Of a DNA stretch of 62,203 bases, positions 56,307-62,203 are shown one piece after another. Location of the stretch: NCBI GenBank assembly GCA_013813265.1, contig JACCRY010000217.1:1-62203 (forward strand), read 5' to 3'. This stretch comes from Parachlamydiaceae bacterium (lineage in GTDB: Bacteria > Chlamydiota > Chlamydiia > Chlamydiales > Parachlamydiaceae). The translations under genes and the position numbers were made by a program. The notes beneath the pieces were generated by a model that worked only from the letters and a program-made list of their open reading frames with translations, was not told where the DNA came from and did not search any database. Every line of letters begins with the position of its first letter. Position 1 is the stretch's first letter.

Positions 56307-57503
56307 TTAATATAAGATCTTTACCCCAAAGTCTTCTGCAAATTTTTTCTTAAATAACGTTTCCTCTAATCCTTGACTGTTTGCAAATTCCCAAATTTGT
56401 TGTCGAGTAGCATAAATCTCTTTGATAGTAGGGCAATACTCTCTAAGCTTATGGAGGACATCATAGTCCACGTAACTAAAATTTTTAATGTTTATTTTTT
56501 GAATTTTTGGAATAGGGAATGACAATTGTTCAATGATTTCCAAGAGTAACTCTGCTGATGGGAGAATACCATAATCTTTCATACTCCCAAGATTAAAGCA
56601 TGTTAACGGAGGATGATAAGTACGTAGAAGATCAATCATCCATAAATCCATTTCTATACCGTCCATATTCAAAATTTCAAGAGAATCTGTACTAACTTTC
56701 AAAAGGGCCTCTATCCCGCTGCGAGTAATATTTTTGCAACATGTTAAAGAAATTGAGTGAATCGCTCTATTCAGCTGGTTTATCTTATGAAGAGAAATGT
56801 CTGTTACATCAGTGTAGTTTAGGTTAATTTTTGTTAATTGAGGGCATTTTTCAAGAAATTCAGTAAAGACAACGTCCGAAAAATTTTCCGAGCATTGTAA
56901 GTAAATCTCTTTTAGATTTAAACAATTTCGCGCAATTTTAAGATAGGATATTTCAGAGATGCCTTTGGCCTCAGAAAAATCTAAAAACTCTAATTGAGGA
57001 CAATACTTTGCAATAGCTTCAGCTACTTCTGAGATTGCTAAAGAACGGTTTAAGCGCAATTCTTTGATCTGTGAGCTTTTACTTAAGAAATTTATAATAT
57101 CCTCAGGAGAGAGATTATCACAGCCCCGTATGTTTAAAGATTCAGTCAATAAAGGGGATAAAGACTTTAGCCCTGAGGCATCTAACTCGGAATCGGGTAC
57201 AATTAAATTTTTAATGAGTTGGTTAGCTATCAAAACCTCGGTTAAATGATTAGAGGGTAATTCAGGGCTTGTCAAACCAACATCAAGAGTTTTGAGTCGC
57301 TTAATTCGGTGGGTAAATTCATGGACATCCTTCAACTGCCAAGCCGTATCCCGCGCAACCAACACTTCTAAATCAGGTGAAAGAGTCGAAAGAGCATTTA
57401 TTATAAGAGGGTCTTGTCTGGAAAATTTTTTTATTTTGGTTTCCATGGGCAACCTTTTTTCCACCGGAATGCTTGTTTGGCTATACGAGCTGGGTATTGA
57501 CAT
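56307..57503 (-). CDS. Leucine-rich-repeat protein (AMN1-like), copy 2
   Basis: 398 residues; AAGGAG 7 bases before the ATG. Same architecture and near-identical N-terminus (MSIPSSYSQTSIPVEK, KKFSRQDPLI) as the LRR protein at 42141-43340. LRR units include ESLNIRGCDNLSPEDIINFL, LEFLDFSEAKGISEISYLKI and IHSISLTCCKNITRSGIEAL. Differences concentrate in the exposed repeat positions and linkers, suggesting altered binding. Its upstream partner gene is lost apart from a 3' remnant (57520-57698). Confidence 0.85.
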   Translation of the reverse strand: MSIPSSYSQTSIPVEKRLPMETKIKKFSRQDPLIINALSTLSPDLEVLVARDTAWQLKDVHEFTHRIKRLKTLDVGLTSPELPSNHLTEVLIANQLIKNLIVPDSELDASGLKSLSPLLTESLNIRGCDNLSPEDIINFLSKSSQIKELRLNRSLAISEVAEAIAKYCPQLEFLDFSEAKGISEISYLKIARNCLNLKEIYLQCSENFSDVVFTEFLEKCPQLTKINLNYTDVTDISLHKINQLNRAIHSISLTCCKNITRSGIEALLKVSTDSLEILNMDGIEMDLWMIDLLRTYHPPLTCFNLGSMKDYGILPSAELLLEIIEQLSFPIPKIQKINIKNFSYVDYDVLHKLREYCPTIKEIYATRQQIWEFANSQGLEETLFKKKFAEDFGVKILY

Positions 57504-57519
57504 AACTTTTCTCCTTAGT

Positions 57520-57698
57520 TCATTTTCGTATCATATTTATACCAATAGGTACACAATGATACATTTTGATCACATTAGATGTTCTCTTAAAAATCATATC
57601 AATCTTACCCCATGGTAAAATAGAAGATCCATTATTATTACGCCGGCAAATTTGTTCTCCGAAGCTTCTGGTGAAACATCTGTTTCGATTCTAACCTC
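57520..57698 (-). pseudogene. 3' remnant of a paralogue of the 626-residue gene
   Basis: Reads EVRIETDVSPEASENKFAG, then after a shift KIDMIFKRTSNVIKMYHCVP; this matches the end of the gene at 43360-45240 (KVTIKSEVSPQAS and ELMFSRATSNYIKMFHCVP). It lies directly upstream of LRR copy 2, in the same order as the intact pair. Confidence 0.75.
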
Positions 57699-57827
57699 TG
57701 AGGGTTTATTTTACCAGATGAAGGTGACAACTCCGTTTGAAATATCAAGATGCATATGAATAACATAAAGGAGCCTAAAAAACACAACATAACATAGATT
57801 ATCAGACGTTACATCCTTATTGGTCTC

Positions 57828-58091
57828 CTATGGAAATAATAGGTTAAGTTCTATCGCTCTAATTATCCATAGCAAACCAGAAATTCCAAATTCTAAATCG
57901 GCCATGTCGTTTAAGCTGGACACTTTAATGGACTTTTTTCGGAAAGTATCATTTAACTTTATTAATAACTGATTAATGCCTCTTCTATACATTAATTTTG
58001 GGCCATGCTCATTTTTTGCGTCTTGAATAGCTGTAATCAACTCTTTTAAATTGCTAGGGGTGACTAGGTGAGGGTCACTTGGATTATCCAT
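57828..58091 (-). CDS. Small hypothetical protein
   Basis: 87 residues, weak AGG before the ATG. Helical, with NLKELITAIQDAKNEHGPKL and a hydrophobic end (GLLWIIRAIELNLLFP). Divergent from the AbiE operon. No family recognised; may be a remnant. Confidence 0.45.
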   Translation of the reverse strand: MDNPSDPHLVTPSNLKELITAIQDAKNEHGPKLMYRRGINQLLIKLNDTFRKKSIKVSSLNDMADLEFGISGLLWIIRAIELNLLFP

Positions 58092-58116
58092 ATTTTTGGC
58101 CTATCTAATATGCAGC

Positions 58117-58183
58117 TTGACGAAGAAATCGTTTAATGATAATAATGCATACAGAAACAAATAAGTGCAAACGTTATTATCAT
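58117..58183 (+). promoter_or_regulatory. AbiE operon promoter and operator
   Basis: TTGACG (58117-58122), 17-base spacer, TAATAA (58140-58145). A perfect 10-base inverted repeat ATGATAATAA (58136-58145) and TTATTATCAT (58174-58183) spans from the -10 to the start codon. AbiEi antitoxins are known to repress their own operon by binding inverted repeats, so this is a strong operator candidate. Confidence 0.65.
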
Positions 58184-58792
58184 ATGAGACCAAGAACAAT
58201 CGATCCTATAGAAATTTTTCGACAACACAATGGTATCTTGCGCACAGCAGAAGCCATAAAGTTGGGAATTCACCCTGTGCATTTATATCAGTTACGTGAT
58301 GCGGGTGCTCTCGAGTCATTAGGAAGAGGTGTTTTCCGATTAGCTTCCATGCCTGATTTTTCAGAACCGGATTTGGTTTTAGTTGCAAAACGCATACCTC
58401 AAGGTGTTATTTGCCTCATATCCGCGTTAGCCTACTATGAATTGACAACTCAAATCCCTCATTTCGTCTATGTCGCTCTACCCCGTACCTCAAGAATGCC
58501 TAAGCCAACGTACCCACCTTTACGCTATTTCTGGTATTCCCAACATGCTTATGAAGCGGGCGTTGAAACTATTTCGATCAGTGGATTTCCAGTGAAAATT
58601 TATGATATCGAAAAAACTTTAGCCGACTGTCTGAAATTCAGGCAAAAAATTGGTATGGATGTCGTTTTGGAAGCATTCAAAGAATATTGGAGAAAAGGAC
58701 GTACAGATCTCGATAAGCTCTATGACTATGCTAAAATATGTCGAATTGAAAAGGTTCTTCAACCCATCATTGAAACGATTGTGAGCCAATAA
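58184..58792 (+). CDS. abiEi: AbiEi-family type IV antitoxin / transcriptional repressor
   Basis: 202 residues from the ATG at 58184, chosen because the earlier ATGs lie inside the operator. N-terminal winged helix (IFRQHNGILRTAEAIKLGIH, then LYQLRDAGALESLGRGVFRL) followed by the AbiEi C-terminal domain (CLISALAYYELTTQIP, VYVALP, then VKIYDIEKTLADCLKFRQKI). AbiEi counteracts the AbiEii toxin without direct binding and represses the operon. The toxin gene follows 2 bases later. The proteins form a phage-defence/stability module. Confidence 0.9.
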   Translation: MRPRTIDPIEIFRQHNGILRTAEAIKLGIHPVHLYQLRDAGALESLGRGVFRLASMPDFSEPDLVLVAKRIPQGVICLISALAYYELTTQIPHFVYVALPRTSRMPKPTYPPLRYFWYSQHAYEAGVETISISGFPVKIYDIEKTLADCLKFRQKIGMDVVLEAFKEYWRKGRTDLDKLYDYAKICRIEKVLQPIIETIVSQ

Positions 58793-58794
58793 TT

Positions 58795-59652
58795 ATGAAA
58801 GTTGAAAAGAAAAATTTGCCCGAATCCGTTTATACCAAGCTAAAGAATATTGCATTAACGAAAAATAGACCTACCCAAGAAGTTCTTCGATATTATGCCA
58901 TGGAAAGGTTTTTGTATCGTTTGAGCACTTCCAAGCATAAAGATTCATTCTTTCTAAAGGGTGGTCTTATGCTAATGGTATGGGATCCGGCTACACATCG
59001 AGCCACAGTGGATATAGACCTATTGGCAAAAGCGAACAATTCCATCGAAAACATTTCACGAATTCTCAAAGAAATTTGCTCTCAACCTGTTTTACAGGAT
59101 GGCATTGAGTTCGAGCCTACAAATCTAGTGTTAGTTGAATCGCAAATTGAAACGGAGTATACAGGACTTTCAGCAAGGTTTTCTGCAAGTTTACATACTG
59201 CCAAGCTCCCATTAAGACTTGATATTGGATTCAGTGATAAAATCTATCCTAAACCTGCCAAATTGGACTATCCGACATTACTAGAGTTTCCCTCTCCAGA
59301 ACTTCAGGGATATACTCCTGAAACTATGATTGCTGAAAAGTTAGATGCAATGGTTAAGCTTGGTCTTGCAAATAGCAGAATGAAAGATTTTTATGACGTA
59401 TGGACAATGGTCAATCAGTTTCAAATTAAACCTGAAAAAATAGCGCCTGTTATTCGAGACGTATTTCAAAACAGGAAAACAGTTGTTAAAGAAGTTCCAA
59501 AAGCATTTTCTGAAGTTTTTTACAATGCATCAAAAACAATGGAACGCTGGGATTCTTTTCTTAAAGGCATTGGACATGATCCAATACCTCTTGAAAAAGT
59601 GATATTAGAAATTAAAGATTTTTTTCTTCCTCTTTTGTTAACGAAGAATTAA
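58795..59652 (+). CDS. abiEii: AbiEii-family nucleotidyltransferase toxin
   Basis: 285 residues. Nucleotidyltransferase features: FFLKGGLMLMVW (KGG at 55-57), ATVDIDLLAK (D73 and D75 metal ligands), RLDIGFSD, and the C-terminal ETMIAEKLDAMVKLGLAN with SRMKDFYDVWTM typical of AbiEii/MenT-like toxins, which transfer nucleotides to tRNA or other targets and stop growth. Complete length and intact motifs suggest an active toxin. Start is 2 bases after the antitoxin stop, so expression is tightly linked. Confidence 0.9.
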   Translation: MKVEKKNLPESVYTKLKNIALTKNRPTQEVLRYYAMERFLYRLSTSKHKDSFFLKGGLMLMVWDPATHRATVDIDLLAKANNSIENISRILKEICSQPVLQDGIEFEPTNLVLVESQIETEYTGLSARFSASLHTAKLPLRLDIGFSDKIYPKPAKLDYPTLLEFPSPELQGYTPETMIAEKLDAMVKLGLANSRMKDFYDVWTMVNQFQIKPEKIAPVIRDVFQNRKTVVKEVPKAFSEVFYNASKTMERWDSFLKGIGHDPIPLEKVILEIKDFFLPLLLTKN

Positions 59653-59976
59653 AGCAAAAAATTTTTTTTTTATCAAAAATTTTTTTTGTAATGGACCTAT
59701 CTAAATATTTTCTTAAAAGTTCATATCGAATGAAATTACAAGTCCCAAAATTAGGACTGCACCTTTTGAGCCTTTCTTAGAAATTTGATACCAAAAATTC
59801 TGCTAAAGGATGTACATAATCTTTAAACTTTTCTTTGGAAGTCGGGTTTCATCTTTATCATTTTTCTCGACAATGTCAGGGAGACTGAAAAATTCATCAA
59901 CACTAGTACTTGGAAGCATTAGAGACTTAAATTAACCACGTAAAAAACCATTACTCCATTTTCAATTCACAAGATG
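59653..59976. other. Intergenic region
   Basis: About 320 bases with AT-rich runs and no supported gene. Confidence 0.4.
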
Positions 59977-60010
59977 AGGCATGTTTTACCCATGCCTATT
60001 TTTATTTTAT
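59977..60010 (+). terminator. Rho-independent terminator
   Basis: AGGCATG and CATGCCT form a perfect 7-bp stem with a 7-base loop, followed by a long T-rich run. It likely ends transcripts from the AbiE side. Confidence 0.65.
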
Positions 60011-60020
60011 AAAAAATCTT

Positions 60021-60051
60021 GACAGTTTACAAAGGATTCGGGTTAATATGT
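60021..60051 (+). promoter_or_regulatory. Promoter of the Inc-like gene
   Basis: Consensus TTGACA (60021-60026) with TTAATA at 18 bases or TAATAT at 19 bases, about 40 bases before the start codon. Confidence 0.5.
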
Positions 60052-60091
60052 ATTTAGCAACATTAAAAAAAATTCAAAAAGGAGAAAAGCT

Positions 60092-60673
60092 ATGAACCTG
60101 AATTCGAATTGGAAAATTGAGGATGATGTGGTGGGGGGTATTTTTGCTCCCTACTATGAAGATATGTACGCGCATCATCAAAAGCCAAATTCTTTTTTAG
60201 ATAAAATTAACAGTACAGAATACTTTGAAATTAGAAAAGAAAATGATTATGTAAAAAATTATAGAAAGCTCTCCTCCAAAGAAAAGGTCATAATCGGTTC
60301 TGTGTCGGGAATCATAGCCTCTATTGGAATCCCTATTTTTTTTACACCTGTTGCGCCTGTGGGATTGATTTTCATTGCAACTGGATCCTTTGTAGGCTGG
60401 GCTTGCTCCACCTCAATAAGCGCTTCAAAACAAAATGATGCAATAAGAGGAATTGGTGTCGATCGTACAGTTAGACTTGGAAGTAACAAAAGAGAAATTG
60501 ATGAGAGAATTGAAAAAGTGGGCACGTCACCATTTTCTTGCTTTTGGGGCTGTGTTGGAAGTTCTAATGGGGAAAAAGACGAAATTGAGATTCTCCGTAG
60601 GGAAAGCGACCGCCTCTATTACGTAAAACTTAAGCATATTGCCAGTGTGGATGTAAAAGTAATCAAAGTTTAA
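60092..60673 (+). CDS. Small Inc-like protein
   Basis: 193 residues; AAGGAG 7 bases before the ATG. Residues about 66-105 form a bilobed hydrophobic domain (VIIGSVSGIIASIGIPIFFT, then VGLIFIATGSFVGWACS) whose GIPIFFTP turn matches GIPLCFTP in the protein at 518-2992. Hydrophilic flanks follow, with Cys-rich SPFSCFWGCVGSS near 150. Own promoter and strong terminator mark a single-gene unit. Probable inclusion-membrane effector. Confidence 0.7.
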   Translation: MNLNSNWKIEDDVVGGIFAPYYEDMYAHHQKPNSFLDKINSTEYFEIRKENDYVKNYRKLSSKEKVIIGSVSGIIASIGIPIFFTPVAPVGLIFIATGSFVGWACSTSISASKQNDAIRGIGVDRTVRLGSNKREIDERIEKVGTSPFSCFWGCVGSSNGEKDEIEILRRESDRLYYVKLKHIASVDVKVIKV

Positions 60674-60709
60674 TTTCAGCTTTAATCTTATTGGACGATA
60701 TTTACAAAG

Positions 60710-60734
60710 TTTCGGCTTTTTGCCGAAATTTTTT
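60710..60734 (+). terminator. Rho-independent terminator
   Basis: TTTCGGC and GCCGAAA, perfect 7-bp stem, TTTTT loop, then TTTTTT. Lies 37 bases after the Inc-like gene. Confidence 0.85.
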
Positions 60735-60885
60735 ATAACCAAAAAATTGGAGTTATTTGAAGTCCCCCTAGCTTGTTTGGGCGAGAGCCCAGTTTCAATG
60801 TTTTAATTTTTGTATCAGTTTGTTCAAAACCCTTTTTTAGAAAGCTCACTGCAATTAAGGTCGTATTTTTATCAGAATTTGCCAT
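60733..60885 (-). CDS. Possible small protein
   Basis: 50 residues from an ATG with AGGTGG 4 bases upstream. Basic, beginning MANSDKNTTLIAVSFLKKGF. It starts about 145 bases after the methyltransferase-like gene on the same strand. Its last codon and stop touch the terminator of the opposite gene. Short, unrecognised, low certainty. Confidence 0.3.
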   Translation of the reverse strand: MANSDKNTTLIAVSFLKKGFEQTDTKIKTLKLGSRPNKLGGLQITPIFWL

Positions 60886-61029
60886 TTACCCACCTAATAT
60901 TTCAAGAGGGGTCGTTCAATTCTTGGTCATTTCCCAATATTGTTTTTTTCAAACTATGTAATTACCTCCAAAGAATCTAATTTCTCTCTACTACTTTCGA
61001 CCCTATATGATAGTCACATGCTCGCGATT

Positions 61030-61980
61030 TTATATGTAGATCCTTACTCCTCTTTGCATCTTAAGGGATTTAAGTTTACAGTTTACGATTTTAAGTAGTT
61101 TATTATTATCGGATCGAAAAGGAGCTGGATCAAAATCATCAAATTTAACACACTTAATTCCTGGCTCTGGCATTAAGCCACTCCGATCATTATCATTACA
61201 AGGAGAAGCATTTAAAGGAATATTAAATTTTTTAAAAATTTCATTCATGATATCAATTACTGTTTTTTTTAGGTCGTCTATTGGGTTATTAAATTCAGCA
61301 AAAAAGGTGCCATTTTTTTTAAGGATTCTTGCCACACTGAAGTAAGCATATAAATCAGTCTGGATATGAGTCGGATAAACTCTTTCAAAATAAATGTCAT
61401 TGACACTTGCATCAGGGAAACAATCCATATTTTCTGGGACCGTTACTGAAGCGATAATATCTGGATTTTCCTTAGAGTTAATATCAGCCATAAAAGGTTT
61501 GTAAGATTTTATTAAGTATCTATCATCATCCATACAAACCGCTCTTTGATTGTTTAGAGGTGTTCTGTGACCTGTTCCCCGGCCAATAATTAGGTCTACA
61601 GGTTCCTGTTGAGATTCTCTTTCTTCTTTATAATGTGCAAATGACAAATACTTAGGTCTGCTTTGATACTCAATAGGAAACACGGGATTTAGTAATTGGT
61701 TCGGTCGATGGGTATTATCGTCTGTTTGATCAGGGTTTATTGCCTTTATAAAATTACGTATTTCTTAGGTATGTTGACTTGACTGTTTGTTGTGGTCTAT
61801 TAGTTGTTCTTAAGTCTCATTGACGGCCGCATTCATTAAATCATCAGGGATTCTACTGTCTTCGGTTTCGGTAGATCGACTCTCTTCGCTGCGTATTGCT
61901 GTGACTATACTTTTTTCATTAGTACCGCTCTGTTCTTGATCTGAATTAGTTTCGCTTGGCTGGATCTCTGACGAATTCAT
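61030..61980 (-). pseudogene. Methyltransferase-like gene interrupted by two in-frame stop codons
   Basis: The intact 3' frame (61030-61683) resembles a class I SAM methyltransferase: VDLIIGRGTGHRTPL (motif I), AVCMDDD, VYPTHIQTDLYAYFSVARIL and KKNGTFFAEF. The same frame continues upstream without shift to an ATG at 61978-61980, giving MNSSEIQPSETNSDQEQSGT and IRNFIKAINPDQTDDNTHRP, broken only by TAA at 61810-61812 and 61765-61767 (codons 57 and 72). The Ser/Glu/Asn-rich N-terminus looks like a secreted protein leader. Two point mutations of CAA or GAA would explain it. A product from the GTG at 61683 could still be made but has no ribosome site. Confidence 0.6.
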
Positions 61981-62071
61981 GAAAGCAGACTCTTAAGAAC
62001 TTCCCTTGTAAATATAATTCCGAAAACTGGCTTATATTCCTTGCGAATGGCGGGGATAATATTAATTAACC

Positions 62072-62203
62072 CTAAGGCCAATCAGCAATTACTTTTTTAT
62101 CATTTCTTTCTTTTATCCAAGCTTCCACTTCTGATGCCATAACAGACCTTTCGCTAATTCTTCGATCTAAGCACTGTCGATTTAAATGACTAAGCTCTAT
62201 CTC
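62072..62203 (-). pseudogene. C-terminal remnant of an IS630-type DDE transposase
   Basis: The partial frame at the window edge reads EIELSHLNRQCLDRRISERS and EVEAWIKERNDKKVIADWP, then a stop. This is the typical IS630 ending (AEIELS...QCL-x-RRI...W...RN), normally followed by FTTxDARxKLKxLYP, which is lost here. Truncated insertion sequence. Confidence 0.75.

Noticed and set aside
60773-60961. Plus-strand ORF of 62 codons
   Set aside because: No ribosome site, directly after a terminator, and antisense to a better-placed minus-strand small ORF.
1-62203. CRISPR array, tRNA or rRNA genes
   Set aside because: No regularly spaced identical short repeats and no cloverleaf or rRNA-like sequence noticed on either strand; a covariance-model scan would settle this.

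Overview
The window is AT-rich and reads like an accessory, effector-rich part of the genome of an obligate or facultative intracellular bacterium. F-box proteins (1-521, 10449-11432), leucine-rich-repeat proteins (42141-43340, 56307-57503), a TPR protein of the type III secretion chaperone kind (7421-8161) and several proteins with a two-lobed hydrophobic stretch like chlamydial inclusion-membrane (Inc) proteins all point to an amoeba-associated chlamydia (Parachlamydia/Protochlamydia-like). That assignment is inference: no rRNA, tRNA or housekeeping gene is present to prove it.

Layout. 1-6.7 kb: F-box and Inc-like proteins on the minus strand, with a decayed 1.3 kb gap. 7.4-11.4 kb: chaperone-like TPR protein, an unknown protein, a glycosyltransferase-like gene split by a frameshift, and a convergent F-box gene. 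11.9-16.4 kb: GH20 hexosaminidase and a long coiled-coil membrane protein. 16.4-20 kb: small genes around a twice-frameshifted tyrosine recombinase. 20-27.9 kb, minus strand: an SDR-like protein; three tandem membrane sensors whose histidine-kinase cores have lost the phospho-accepting His; an XRE regulator among them; and a V8-like serine protease. 28.4-29.3 kb: gene graveyard. 29.5-37.1 kb: two M4 (protealysin/thermolysin-like) metallopeptidase genes, each preceded by a small gene carrying the same V-P-x-x-(I/L)-x-x-D-(L/I) motif seen in the protease N-termini, flanking two large unknown proteins. 37.5-38.7 kb: methyltransferase. 38.7-42.1 kb: remnants and dispersed repeats. 42.1-45.2 kb: LRR gene plus a charged internally duplicated partner gene. 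45.2-57.7 kb: unknown small and Inc-like proteins, two YhcG/DUF1016 nuclease remnants, a frameshifted gene, and a second copy of the LRR gene whose partner survives only as a 3' remnant. 58.1-59.7 kb: AbiEi/AbiEii toxin-antitoxin operon with a clear operator. 60-62.2 kb: Inc-like protein, a methyltransferase-like gene interrupted by two stop codons, and an IS630-type transposase remnant at the edge.

How it fits together. The candidate new system is the 29.5-37.1 kb metallopeptidase cluster: small proteins that look like detached propeptides sit directly upstream of the proteases they resemble, once with a 4-base start/stop overlap, so they could act in trans as folding helpers or inhibitors. 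The second candidate is the sensor cluster, where periplasmic input domains are kept but phosphotransfer residues are lost, suggesting non-enzymatic signalling, perhaps through the XRE regulator. Much of the rest shows active gene duplication and decay.
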